Positions 50,491 through 61,400 of a stretch of DNA of 64,000 nt are shown piece by piece. The number at the start of each line of letters is the position of its first letter. Position 1 is the stretch's first letter. The stretch comes from Zea mays (Eukaryota > Streptophyta > Magnoliopsida > Poales > Poaceae). The notes beneath the pieces are model-generated. The model did not search any database and was not told the origin of the DNA. It worked only from the letters and a program-made list of their open reading frames with translations. Position numbers and translations under genes: made by a program. The DNA is taken from assembly GCF_902167145.1 (NCBI RefSeq), contig NC_050100.1:187357439-187421438 (forward strand). Direction: 5' to 3'.

Positions 50491-51420
50491 ATGTCCATGC
50501 GTCCTCGCTACACCTACGCCCACGGGCCGGACGGGAGCTACTCCTTAAACATCCAGCTCACCGCGCTGCCGTGCCCCGGCATGGCGCTCCACCTCAACAC
50601 CGTCATCGACTGCACCCCGGGCAATGCCTGGCTGGACCGCATCCCGCCGATCACCATCGACTTCCTCAATAAGCTGCCGCAGCAGAGCGAGGCCCCGACG
50701 CCGGCATCAGCCGTTGCCGCCCAGCTGACCCGCCGCTTCACGTGCTCCACCGGCGACTTCGTCAGACAGCTCCAGCGAGTGGAGCCGATGGTCACGGCCG
50801 CGGGGCTGCCCCTGGAGTGCGTGCCCAGCGTGGAGGAGTTCATCCACCTGTCGGTCTCCAGCAACTCGTTCTACAAGGCAGTGGCGATCACCGTGGAGGC
50901 CGGCGCGTCCGTGGACGACGAGGACGAGGAGCTGCCGCCCGGCGCGGTCGTCGGGGAGTGCGCCATATGCTACAAGGAGTACCTGGTCGACGGACCCACG
51001 TCAGTGAAGCTGGCGTGCAACCACACGTTCCACCGCAGGTGCCTGGACCGCTGGACAGCCGTGTACCCGACATGCCCCTACTGCCGGGCGCCGGTGCCGG
51101 TGGAACAGGACTACTGGGACGACGAGGATGATTGCGACGACTCGGAGTCGGGGTATGATGACGTCACCAGCGAGGAGGGCGGCGACTCGGAGTTGGAGTA
51201 TGACGTCCCCAACGAGGAAGACGACGGCTCCTCGCCGGCGCCCGACGGCGGTAGCCAGGAAGTCACCGCGGCCTCTCCGCCTTCTTCGACTCGAGTCTTT
51301 AAAATGGCGGCTTTGTTCGTACTAATCCTGCTTTGGTATGTTAGAGCATCTCCAAAACCAAAAGACTCTTTATTTTTGACTCTTTATTTGACTCTTTATT
51401 TGTCACTTTATAAATATTAA
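50491..51420 (+). CDS. RING-H2 zinc finger protein, probable E3 ubiquitin ligase
   Basis: Single-exon gene, 309 aa, starting at ATG 50491. The RING-H2 finger spans residues 157-198 with ligands C157, C160, C176, H178, H181, C184, C195 and C198 (C3H2C3). It binds E2 enzymes; substrate unknown. The N-terminal 150 residues hold no named domain. An acidic, Asp/Glu-rich tail (205-247) and a hydrophobic stretch (about 272-284, MAALFVLILLWYV) follow; the latter may anchor the protein or be chance. The last 25 residues are encoded by a MITE at 51344-51635, which also supplies the stop. Intronless, GC-rich genes of this kind are common in grasses. Confidence 0.85.
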   Translation: MSMRPRYTYAHGPDGSYSLNIQLTALPCPGMALHLNTVIDCTPGNAWLDRIPPITIDFLNKLPQQSEAPTPASAVAAQLTRRFTCSTGDFVRQLQRVEPMVTAAGLPLECVPSVEEFIHLSVSSNSFYKAVAITVEAGASVDDEDEELPPGAVVGECAICYKEYLVDGPTSVKLACNHTFHRRCLDRWTAVYPTCPYCRAPVPVEQDYWDDEDDCDDSESGYDDVTSEEGGDSELEYDVPNEEDDGSSPAPDGGSQEVTAASPPSSTRVFKMAALFVLILLWYVRASPKPKDSLFLTLYLTLYLSLYKY

Positions 51421-51635
51421 ACTTTAAATATAACATCTCATTCCAACAGACTCTCTAACATGTAAGTTAGCTTGGCTAGCGAGATTTGCTAGCCAAATTT
51501 GGCTAGTGAGAGAGTTAATTTATAGAGCCGGATAGCTTGTCAAGTTAAATGGCTAGCCTGTTGGAGAGGTATTTTGCTATTAAGTAGCTAAAATTTAGCT
51601 TGACAAGCTATTTAGCTAGTTTCTTGGAGATGCTC
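51344..51635. mobile_element. Tourist-like MITE at the 3' end of the RING gene
   Basis: Ends GAGCATCTCCAA and the complement (TTGGAGATGCTC) enclose 292 bp, flanked by TTA at 51341-51343 and 51636-51638. The interior has GCTAGC/TTAGCTA repeats. Confidence 0.85.
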
Positions 51636-51682
51636 TTAGTAGTTTGTTAGTTCGGTCAGGAATCTGTCCCTGATCTGTCAAA

Positions 51683-52899
51683 TCTATACTACTTATTAAG
51701 AACGCAAGGGTAGCTTGCCTCCTTGCGTTCTGCCGTTAGACAATCTCAACCGTCCGTTCTATGCTTCTCTGATCTAAACCGTCCGATCCCACACAACAGT
51801 CCCACTCCTCGATCCTGCCCACCAGCCCCGAAGCCATTGCGCCCTGAAGCCGTCGCGGGTGCTGCTGCGGTGCGGAGGCCCGGGACCGAAATTGAACTAC
51901 GGTTGGTGAGGTGGCGGCGGACCGGGTGGCGGCGGGGGCGGGGCCCAGCGTGGTAGGGCGGCGCCGGCATCCTGTTGTAGGGCACCTGCGGCGGCGGCGG
52001 CGTGTACGGATTCATCTGCGGCGGGTAGCCGCCCTGCGGAGGCGACGGTGCGTACGGCCTGTAAGACGCCATCGCGCGGCGGCTAGGGTTCCTCGGAACC
52101 CGAGCCCCAGCACACAGACACCGCGCCCGCGGACACTGCTCGCTCCCCCTTCTCCTTCGTCGCCGCCACCGCAGAAGCCTCTACCACTGCACGTTCGAGG
52201 CCACCGACACCTATTCTACCAAATCTATGGGAGCGCGAGGTAGTCGGCGTCTCGGCAATTTGGCGAGGAGCAGGAAGGAAGGAAGGGGCGATGAGAATTT
52301 CACGACAGCTTGCGAATCCTCGCTCAGGATGCCGACGGGCACGGCGCCCACGGAGGTCACCTTCTGCGCCTCTTCAAGGTGGTGCTCATCGGCTCCATAG
52401 ATCTGGCACCATGCTTAGCCGACCATGGCGAGGCCATCAAGGAGGACACCAGCCACGATCCGTCAGGTTTCTCTCCCTCCTCTTTCCCTTTGTGTCTGTG
52501 ATGTCGGGGTTGGATATGCATTGCAATGGGGGCGTGATGGTGCGGTTGGAACTCATAACCGTCCCCCATCCGTGTGAAGCGGTGGTGTGGGTGTCCCACT
52601 TGGGAGACTCGGGCACTGCGCATCCGGCAGCTTGTCTGGTGGGGGTCTATAGGGATTTTTTTACTTTCTCTACTCTCAACTCGAGTGTTTCAAAAGCATC
52701 TTACACCCGACTGTCAGATGGCTTTAAAACACTCGAAACTGGACAGATAACAGAATCGAGTGTTTATAGGCTATGGAACACTCAATTCTCATATCAGATA
52801 GAAAAAAACTAACCAGATTATTTCTATGGAAGCCAAATTGGAAGGTTTGCAGAGGGGAACCAAATAAAACATGCATACAAACAAAAATAGAACAGCAAG
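51683..52899 (+). mobile_element. Helitron-like 5' end with gene fragments
   Basis: TCTATACTACTTATTAA after an A resembles maize Helitron 5' termini as I remember them. It is followed by a perfect 11-bp stem (AGAACGCAAGG / CCTTGCGTTCT). Inside is what looks like a captured first exon on the minus strand (from 52072, MASYRPYAPSPPQGGYPPQ, Pro/Tyr-rich) without the rest of its gene. A short plus-strand stretch near 52355-52385 encodes LFKVVLIG, the start of a Rab GTPase P-loop, which then loses similarity. Captured fragments are usual in maize Helitrons. No 3' hairpin plus CTAG end is in view before the Huck insertion at 52900. Confidence 0.45.
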
Positions 52900-54527
52900 T
52901 GTCGGGGACCATAATTAGGGGTACCCTCAAGACGCCTAATTCTCAGCTGGTAACCCCCATCAGCATAAAGCTGCAAAGGCCTGATGGGTACGATTAAGTC
53001 AGGGATCAGTCCACACGAGTGACTCGATCACGTTTCACCCGAGCCTAGCCTCGGCCGAGGGCAGCCGACCTCGAGAGACTTCCGTCTCGCCCGAGGCCCC
53101 CCTTTTAACGGCGGACACACCACCGGCTCGCCCGAGGCCTTGGCTTCGCTCAGAAGCAACCCTGACTAAATCGCCACACTGACTGACCAAGTTGCAGGAG
53201 CATTTAACGCAAAGGTGGTCTGACACCTTTATCCTGACACGCGCCCCCCGGCAGAGCCGAAGTGACCGCCGTCACTCCACCGCTCCACTGACCAGTCTGA
53301 CAGAAGGACAGCGCCGCCTGCGCCACTCCGACTGCAGTGCCACTCGACAGAGTGAGTCTGACAGGCAGTCAGGCCTTGCCAAAGGCGCCATAGCGAACTC
53401 CGCTCCGCCCGACCCCAGGACTCGGACTCGGGCTAAGACCCGGAAGACGACGAACTCCGCTCCGCCCGACCCCAGGGCTCGGTCTCGGGCTAAGACCCGG
53501 AAGACGGCGAACTCCGCTCCGCCCGACCCCAGGGCTCGGACTCGGGCTAAGACCCGGAAGACGGCGAACTCCGCTCCGCCCGACCCCAGGGCTCGGACTC
53601 GGGCTAAGACCCGGAAGACGGCGAACTCCGCTCCGCCCGACCCCAGGGCTCGGACTCGGGCTAAGACCCGGAAGACGACGAAACTCCGCCTCGCCCGACC
53701 CCAGGGCTCGGACTCCGCCCTGGCCTCGGTCAAACGATCTCCGCCTCGCCCGACCCGGGGGCTCGGGCTCGGCCTCGGCAACGGAAGACAGACTCGACCT
53801 CGGCTTCGGAGGAGCCCCCACGTCACCCTGCCTAGGGCACAGGCCCGCCACGTCAACAGGAAGCGCCATCATCGTCCTACCCCGAATCGACTCGGGTCAC
53901 GGAGAACAAGACCGGCGTCCCATCCGGCCAGCTCCGCCGGATGGGCAATGATGGCGCTCCACGAGCTCTGTGACGACGGCGGCCCTCAGCTCTCTTACGG
54001 AAGCAGGGCGACGTCAGCAAGGACTCGACCGCTCCAACAGCTGTCCCTCCGCCAGGCTCCGTCGCTCCTCCGACAGCCACGACATCACGCCAGCAAGGTG
54101 CCAAGACCTCTCCGGCTGCCACATTGGCATGTACCTAGGGCGCTAGCTCTCTCTCCGCTAGACACGTAGCACTCTGCTACACCCCCCATTGTACACCTGG
54201 ATCCTCTCCTTACGACTATAAAAGGGAGGACCAGGGCCTTCTTAGAAGAGGTTGGCCGCGCGGGACCGAGGACGGGACAGGCGCTCTCTTGGGGCCGCTC
54301 GCTTCCCTCACCCGCGTGGACGCTTGTAACCCCCCTACTGCAAGCGCACCCGACCTGGGCGCGGGACGAACACGAAGGCCGCGGGACTTCCACCTCTCTC
54401 ACGCCCGACTCCGGCCACCTCGCCTCTCCCCCCTTCGCGCTCGCCCACGCGCTCGACCCATCTGGGCTGGGGCACGCAGCACACTCACTCGTCGGCTTAG
54501 GGACCCCCCTGTCTCGAAACGCCGACA
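52900..54527 (+). repeat. Huck 5' LTR (1628 bp)
   Basis: It runs from TGTCGGGGACCATAATTAGG to CGAAACGCCGACA with TATA box TATAAAAG (54217-54224). ORFs on both strands in 53190-54170 come from the 57-bp minisatellite and are not genes. Confidence 0.92.
53395..53736 (+). repeat. 57-bp tandem repeat in the Huck LTR
   Basis: GAACTCCGCTCCGCCCGAC starts at 53395, 53452, 53509, 53566 and 53623, a strict 57-bp period, with a sixth variant at about 53680. The same array is in the 3' LTR from about 63674 and, with CTCGCC variants, in the fragment at about 4330-4570. Confidence 0.9.
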
Positions 54528-54529
54528 GT

Positions 54530-54547
54530 TGGCGCGCCAGGTAGGGG
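54530..54547 (+). promoter_or_regulatory. Huck primer-binding site
   Basis: TGGCGCGCCAGGTAGGGG begins 2 nt after the LTR. It starts TGG, complementary to tRNA CCA. I did not assign the tRNA species. Confidence 0.75.
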
Positions 54548-54587
54548 CACGCTGCGTGCTGACGAACAGCTCCCCGTCAAGCTCCAG

Positions 54588-57500
54588 ATGGGCAGTCTCC
54601 AGCAACCTCTCCGGCCCGGGACGGTGCTTCGTTTCGGGACTCTTGAGTTCATGTCCTTCGACGGCAGCTACGGCATGATACTTCTTCCACCGCCGCGCGA
54701 CAACGACAATGGCGGCCGACAACCCGCCCGCCGGCGGCGGAATCGACGACACCTTCCCCGCGTGGTGGAAGAACAACATTCGAGCTCGCTCCGTTTTCTC
54801 CCCCGCCAACGGAGGAGGAGGCGGGGCCATCAAGGCCAAGCGGGAGGCCGCGCTTCGTTGGCCGTCGAGCGAATCGACGCCCCCGACGCCCCGACGGAAG
54901 GCACGCCGGGCGTCGACCTCGCGTTCGAGACGGAGGCAGGCACCGTCCCCCCGCGACACGCTGATCCCGAGCAAGAAGACGACGCCAGCGCGCTCGCGGA
55001 AAGCCTGCAGGACGTCGCCCTCGTACCTGAGATGATGGTGCAACCAGTCCCCGATGTGACTACGTCGCTCCTCGTCGACCAAAAGGTACCGACTAACTCC
55101 CATCTTACGTCATTTCGACTCGGCCTCAACCCGCCAAGCGACCTCGCTTTGGCGGGCACTCTCATTGAGGCGAGTGCAACCCCACTGGGGTTTCGTATGC
55201 GGTCGCCTTGGGACCGGTTGACGGACGTCTCAACCTACGGGCCCTCCGGGTCCGAGGAAGATGACGATCCCAGCATCTGTTGGGATTTCTCCGGACTTGG
55301 CAACCCTAGTGCCATGCGGGACTTCATCACCGCATGTGACTACTGCCTCTCCGACTGTTCCGACGGAAGCCGCAGCCTTGACGACGAGAGCTGCGGCCCA
55401 AGCCGCGAATGTTTCCACATCGAGCTAGGGGATCCCTCCGAAGGCAACCATCTCGGCATGCCGGAGGACGGTGATCTTCCTAGGCCGGTGCCTCGCGCCG
55501 ACATCCCACGGGAGCTAGCTGTGGTCCCCGCTCCGGCGGGGGGTTACGACCCACAACTCGAGCAAGTCCGCGAGGCGCAGGCCAGGCTCAACGAGGGAAC
55601 AGGAGCGCTTGAGCCGATCCGTCGGGACGTCGGGCAGGTATGGGCGGGCCAACCCCTGGCCAGAGAAATACGTCACCTGCCCCAAGGTCTCCAGCACCGC
55701 GTCGCCAACGATGTCAGGGTCAGGCCGCCGCCCGCATCCAGTGGGGTTGGTCAGAACCTGGCAACCGGAGCGATGCTCCTCCGCGCGATGCCGGAGCCAT
55801 CAACCACCGAGGGTCGGCGAATCCAGGGAGAGCTCAAGAATCTCCTGGAAGGCGCTGCGGCCCGACGGGCCGAGAGCACTGCCTCCCGAAGGCAGGGATA
55901 TCCCTCGGAACCTCATGCCGTGACTTCCCGATTCATGCTGGAAGCCTCGGTCTACACCGGGCGCACGCGTAACACCGCGCCTGCGGCCCCGGGCCACCTC
56001 GGCAACGAGCACCATCGACGCGACCGTCGGGCCCACCTCGACGAAAGGGTGCGCCGAGGCTACCACCCCAGGCGTGGGGGGCGCTACGACAGCGGGGAGG
56101 ATCGGAGTCCCTCGCCCGAACCACCCGGTCCGCAGGCCTTCAGTCGGGCCATCCGACGGGCGCCATTCCCGACCCGGTTCCGACCCCCGACTACTATCAC
56201 AAAGTACTCGGGGGAAACGAGACCGGAACTGTGGCTCGCGGACTACCGCCTTGCCTGCCAACTGGGTGGGACGGACGACGACAACCTCATCATCCGTAAC
56301 CTCCCCCTGTTCCTCTCCGACACTGCTCGCGCCTGGTTGGAGCACCTGCCTCCGGGGCAGATCTCCAACTGGGACGACTTGGTCCAAGCCTTCGCCGGCA
56401 ATTTCCAGGGCACATACGTGCGCCCCGGGAATTCCTGGGACCTTCGAAGCTGCCGGCAACAGCCGGGGGAGTCGCTCTGGGACTACATCCGGCGATTCTC
56501 GAAGCAGCGCACCGAGCTGCCCAACATCACCGACTCGGATGTCATCGGCGCGTTCCTCGCCGGCACCACTTGCCGCGACCTGGTGAGCAAGCTGGGTCGC
56601 AAGACCCCCACCAGGGCGAGCGAGCTGATGGACATCGCCACCAAGTTCGCCTCTGGCCAGGAGGCGGTCGAGGCTATCTTCCGAAAGGACAAGCAGCCCC
56701 AGGGCCGCCCATCGGAAGAGGCTCCCGAGGCGTCTGCTCCGCGCGGCGCCAAGAAGAAAGGCAAGAAGAAGTCGCAATCGAAACGCGACGCCGCTGACGC
56801 GGACCTTGTCGCCGCCGCCGAGTACAAGAACCCTCGGAAGCCCCCCGGAGGTGCAAACCTCTTCGACAAGATGCTCAAGGAGCCGTGCCCCTACCATCAG
56901 GGGCCCGTCAAGCACACCCTCGAGGAGTGCGTTATGCTTCGGCGTCACTTCCACAGGACCGGGCCACCCGCCGAGGGTGGCAGGGCCCGCGACGACGACA
57001 AGAACGAAGATCACCAAGCAGGAGAATTCCCCGAGGTCCGCGACTGCTTCATGATCTACGGAGGGCATGCGGCGAATGCCTCGGCTCGGCATCGCAAGCA
57101 AGAGCGCCGGGAGGTTTGCTCGGTGAAGGTGGCGGCGCCAGTCTACCTTGACTGGTCCGACAAGCCCATCACCTTCGACCAGGCCGACCACCCCGACCAT
57201 GTGCCGAGCCCGGGGAAATACCCGCTCGTCGTCGACCCCGTTGTCGGCAACGTCAGGCTCACCAAGGTCCTGATGGATGGGGGCAGCTGCCTCAACATCA
57301 TCTACGCCGAGACCCTCAAGCTCCTGCGCGTCGATCTGTCCTCCGTCCGAGCAGGCGCTGCGCCCTTCCACGGGATCATCCCTGGGAAGCGCGTCCAGCC
57401 CCTCGGACGACTCGACCTCCCCGTCTGCTTCGGGACGCCCTCCAACTTCCGAAGGGAGACCCTGACGTTCGAGGTGGTCGGGTTCCGAGGAACCTACCAC

Positions 57501-57836
57501 GCCGTACTAGGGAGGCCATGCTACGCGAAGTTCATGGCCGTCCCCAACTACACCTACCTGAAGCTCAAGATGCCGGGCCCCAACGGGGTCATCACCGTCG
57601 GCCCCACGTACAAACACGCGTTCGAATGCGACGTGGAGTGCGTGGAGTACGCCGAGGCCCTCGCCGAGTCCGAGGCCCTCATCGCCGACCTGGAGAACCT
57701 CTCCAAGGAGGTGCCAGACGTGAAGCGCCATGCCGGCAACTTCGAGCCAGCGGAGACTGTTAAGGCCGTCCCACTCGACTCCAGTGGCGACACCACCAAG
57801 CAGATCCGGATCGGTTCCGGGCTCGACCTCAAATAG
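54588..57836 (+). CDS. gag: Huck Gag and protease, closed by a stop before RT
   Basis: Open frame of 1082 aa from the first ATG after the PBS. A long low-complexity N-terminal part (about 1-510) is followed by a gag domain (ITKYSGETRPELWLADYRLA through LWDYIRRFSKQRTELP), a Lys-rich segment, a CPYHQGPVKHTLEEC zinc-binding motif and a retropepsin-like domain with LMDGGSCLNIIY. The Asp-Gly-Gly-Ser active-site variant is usual in this family as I recall it. The frame ends with TAG at 57834-57836, where the next codons (EAVLVDFLRANADVF) continue pol homology, so this looks like a CAG-to-TAG change. Could still supply Gag particles. Confidence 0.85.
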   Translation: MGSLQQPLRPGTVLRFGTLEFMSFDGSYGMILLPPPRDNDNGGRQPARRRRNRRHLPRVVEEQHSSSLRFLPRQRRRRRGHQGQAGGRASLAVERIDAPDAPTEGTPGVDLAFETEAGTVPPRHADPEQEDDASALAESLQDVALVPEMMVQPVPDVTTSLLVDQKVPTNSHLTSFRLGLNPPSDLALAGTLIEASATPLGFRMRSPWDRLTDVSTYGPSGSEEDDDPSICWDFSGLGNPSAMRDFITACDYCLSDCSDGSRSLDDESCGPSRECFHIELGDPSEGNHLGMPEDGDLPRPVPRADIPRELAVVPAPAGGYDPQLEQVREAQARLNEGTGALEPIRRDVGQVWAGQPLAREIRHLPQGLQHRVANDVRVRPPPASSGVGQNLATGAMLLRAMPEPSTTEGRRIQGELKNLLEGAAARRAESTASRRQGYPSEPHAVTSRFMLEASVYTGRTRNTAPAAPGHLGNEHHRRDRRAHLDERVRRGYHPRRGGRYDSGEDRSPSPEPPGPQAFSRAIRRAPFPTRFRPPTTITKYSGETRPELWLADYRLACQLGGTDDDNLIIRNLPLFLSDTARAWLEHLPPGQISNWDDLVQAFAGNFQGTYVRPGNSWDLRSCRQQPGESLWDYIRRFSKQRTELPNITDSDVIGAFLAGTTCRDLVSKLGRKTPTRASELMDIATKFASGQEAVEAIFRKDKQPQGRPSEEAPEASAPRGAKKKGKKKSQSKRDAADADLVAAAEYKNPRKPPGGANLFDKMLKEPCPYHQGPVKHTLEECVMLRRHFHRTGPPAEGGRARDDDKNEDHQAGEFPEVRDCFMIYGGHAANASARHRKQERREVCSVKVAAPVYLDWSDKPITFDQADHPDHVPSPGKYPLVVDPVVGNVRLTKVLMDGGSCLNIIYAETLKLLRVDLSSVRAGAAPFHGIIPGKRVQPLGRLDLPVCFGTPSNFRRETLTFEVVGFRGTYHAVLGRPCYAKFMAVPNYTYLKLKMPGPNGVITVGPTYKHAFECDVECVEYAEALAESEALIADLENLSKEVPDVKRHAGNFEPAETVKAVPLDSSGDTTKQIRIGSGLDLK

Positions 57837-57990
57837 GAAGCAGTGCTCGTCGACTTTCTCCGCGCAAACGCCGACGTCTTTGCGCGGAGTCCCTCGGACA
57901 TGCCCGGCATACCGAGGGATGTCGCCAAGCACTCGCTGGATATCCGGGCCGGAGCCCGATCCGTCAGGCAGCCTCTGCGCCTCGGTCATC
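57837..57990 (+). pseudogene. Remnant of Huck pol
   Basis: In-frame continuation after the stop resembles the segment just before Ty3/gypsy RT (ADVFARSPSDMPGIPRDVAK, then RQPLR). Similarity ends near 57975 and is followed by non-coding 3' sequence with [21 protein letters not shown], RNase H and integrase have been deleted. Confidence 0.75.
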
Positions 57991-58412
57991 AAGGAAGGGT
58001 CGGCCTCGCCTCGGCAGAGCCCGACCCCCCCCTCGGGGGCTAAAAAGGGGGAACCCCTCGGCGTCAAGATTGGGCATACTTCTCCGTGTCAAAAATTTTC
58101 AATCAAAAAAGGGGCCTCTTGCGTTCTCCCGGCTATGTCAGAAGCAGGGTCTCGAGGAGCGAACGCGGGTACATGTAAATGGCAAGGCCGACTGAGCCGA
58201 GGAACTCCCGTGCCTCCGGGTTAGGGATACCTCACTCATCACCTGCCACGAAGAATGGCCCAACTCGAGAAGCCACCCTATTATTGACAAGCCAGGACGA
58301 ACATGCAGATGGAAAGAAAGGAGAGTACGACTTCATGCAAGAAAAACAAAGTGTTCAGGCCTCAGCAGCCGCGGTGAGACGCACATCCAACAAGAAATTG
58401 TTCAAACGAGAA
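57991..58412 (+). other. Non-coding Huck sequence after the pol deletion
   Basis: GC-rich spacer between the pol remnant and the stop of the antisense gene. It may hold the 3' UTR of the antisense gene on the minus strand. No other feature seen. Confidence 0.5.
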
Positions 58413-61400
58413 TTAGGCGCCGCCTTGGGAAGGAGCCGCGCCCTCAGCTCCATCCTCGCCGTCGGTGGGGTCCATCTCGGCCTCCGGTGACGTCGCAGGG
58501 GGAAGGATCTCCGCCTCAAAGGTGGCCGCCCGCACCGCGCTCGGACCCGCGGCGACCGCGTCAAGCCGCTGGACCTCCGCTAGGGCAGCATCGTCTTCGT
58601 CAGGAAGACAGTACCCCTCACTAACCCGCTCCAGGTCCACAACATAGTGGGAAGCAAGCACGGCAAAGGCCCGCCTGACGCCGTGGTGTAGCGCTTCGCG
58701 GACTCTACCGCGCGCGTGATCACCCAAGGCTCGAAGGCGGCTCTGAGGGGAGCTTCCTGAAGGGACGTCGCCGGAGCCGAGGACACGATAAAAGTCCGAG
58801 ACGGCCTCGGACATGGCCGCGAGGTCCGCCTCCCTCTGCTCGGCAGCTCCGGCAAGCGCCTCGGCAAGCGCCTTGGCGGACTCGTCAAGGACGGACTCAA
58901 GCTCTGCAAGCAACCAGGAGAAATACCTCAAGCACAAGCAAAGGAAACGGACAAGAACAAGAACCAGGGAGGACCAAGACGTACCTCCGGCTCGGGCACG
59001 ATGCTCCGAGGCCGCGACCTGGGCCGCGGCTAAGTCAGCCGCGAGGGTCTCGGCTCGGCTTTCGGCCTCGGCAGCCCGGCCCTGAGATCGGTCCCGTTCC
59101 TCGACGACCTGGACGAGCTCCGATCGCTGCCGTTGCGCCTCCGCACGCGCTACTGCCGCCTCGGCTCTCAGGTCGGCGCAGAGCAGCTAGAGGTCCGCCA
59201 CCTTGGCATCCTGCTGAGAAAGGCGTGCGGTAGCCCCAGCGAGCGAGGACCTCAGGGATCGCAGCGAGCCCCAGACATCAACCTCGCGGCGGATGAACGA
59301 CGACTTGGCGGCGCTCCGGTCCGTCAGATCCTGGGGAAAGGAAACAGGGCGTCACGACGAGTGTCTCGCTCACAGAAGGAAAAAAGGTATGCCCGAAACC
59401 GCTACCTGGAGGATTTTGGGGACGTCTCTGCAGAAAACCTCCAGCGACGACCGGAGCGACCCCACCGTTGCCTCTGCACACTCGCGGAGCTCACCCCAGG
59501 ACTGGTCCTCCTGCTCATCATCAAGAACGAAGACAGGGTCCGAGGCCTCGCGGGTCCGGAATCGGAGCAACGGGCGCCGGGCCTCGGGGCTCCGCCGCAC
59601 AGCGATGAGGCTGTCACCCGGCTGGACGGATTGCGCGTCCACGCCCACCTCTTCTGAGGTCTTGGGCGCCGACGCATCAGCCATCCCGACGCTGGCGGCA
59701 ACTGGACGCCCTTCGACAGGGACGGCGGCAACCTCGACGGTGGCAGGCGCCGGCATGGCCGGCACGACAGGCGACCTCAGGGCCACGTGGGCGTCAGCCG
59801 CTTCCTCAACCACGATAGCCGCCTCGGCTGAAGAGCCGGCCTCGGGAGCCCGCTCCTCAGAGATTGGCGACGCCCGAGCCCCCTGCGGTGAAGTACCCCG
59901 CGAAAGGGTCGGCTGAATGGCGCTGGCCACACAGTCCGGCGCCGTCTTGAGGGCCTTCCGGGGTGCCAGGTCGGTCTGGCCATGACTTCGCTTGCTGGAT
60001 ATAAAAAAAAAGAGAGGAGGAAAGAAAGATCACGACCGAGACATATGAATGGGAAGCCAAGACGAAGACATTCCGAGATACTCACCCACTTCGGGCCATG
60101 ATCCACCGCGCCTGGGGGGAGCCTTCCTGGATCCCGGCTCCCGAAACAGCCGCCGAGGTCCACTTCGCCGGCACCTTCGGCACCACCCTTGTTTGGGGCG
60201 CCCGGGAAGCAGATTCCCCGGGCACGGCCGCGACGACTTGAGGGTCACCCCCATGCGCCGCCGACACGAGCGGCGGCCCCTGGGGAACAGACGCCTTGGC
60301 CTGGACCTCCGGAGCTGCCTCAGCTCCTCCGGCTGAGGGGTCAGGTGACCTCTCGGTTCGCCCCCGTGCCTCGGGTCGGGAGCCCGACGCCCCGACTTCG
60401 GGGGCTGACGGAGTCGGCCCGCTCGGGGGCTGGCTCGACGGCTCCTGGCCACACCCCAAGCCGGGGCTGAGGCCGAGACGGGCGGCCATGTCATCCTCTT
60501 CATCATCATCATCGTCATCATCGTCGTCGGGCGTCTCCGGCGACGGCTCCCTCGGGAGTCCGTCCCTCTCCTGCTGGCGACGGCGCTTCTCCAAGGCGTC
60601 CCGAGCCCGCCTCCGCTCGCGGGCCCGGGCCTTCTCCACGTCCTTCTTTTTCTTCTTCTCCTCCGCGGCGACCCGCCGCGCTGCACGGTCCACCGCGTCC
60701 TCCGGGACCCGTGGCTGGGAGGGTTTGTGCCACCCCACATCCTAAAAGGAGGGGAGAAAGGAACCCGATCATAAGGACCCAGAGCGACCCGATATACGAA
60801 GAAGGAAGGAGCGAACACTCACCAAAGTTACACACCCCTGGTCGGGGCGCATCCGAAGCTGGGAGTATGCGTGAGGGTCCGGCTTCCCCATCGCAGCCAA
60901 CACCCGCCATTAGAGGGCGTTGAAGGGGAGAGGATCAGGGGACATTCGCGAGCCCTCCCAGTCAGCTTCCGGGGTCATCTCCCAGAGCGGCAGCCGCCGC
61001 TCCGCCAATGGAAGCACCCTCCGATGGTGGATAGCGGCGATCACTTCCGCAGCGGTAAGTCCCCCCTCCCGCAACTCCTTCAGGGCCTGGAGAAGGGGTT
61101 CGAGATTCTTCTGCCTCTCGTACGGGGTCCCGTGGCGCCAGGCGTCGGTGGCAGCAGTAACTACTCGCTGGGAGAACGGTGGGAGCAACTCACCGTCATT
61201 CCGGAGGTAGAACCACCGGCGCTGCCACCCCTTGTTCGAAGACGCAAGAATGGCAGGAATGTACTGCAACGCCCGCGACTGCCTCAACAAGAGAATGCAG
61301 CCGCCGGCCCGCACCGCTGCACGGATCCTCCTCTCCCCCGTCAACAAGGCGAAAGGCTCGGCGAGGAAGAGATGAGTCCACAAATCCCAATGAGGGGCGA

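Noticed and set aside
53192..54169. 325-aa plus-strand ORF and overlapping minus-strand ORFs in the Huck LTR
   Set aside because: They are generated by the 57-bp minisatellite (multiple of three) and repeat the same peptide unit; no domain and no start context.
55800..57500. 566-aa minus-strand ORF opposite Huck gag
   Set aside because: Shadow of the GC-rich gag frame, which has clear gag and protease motifs; no splice or domain support on the minus strand.
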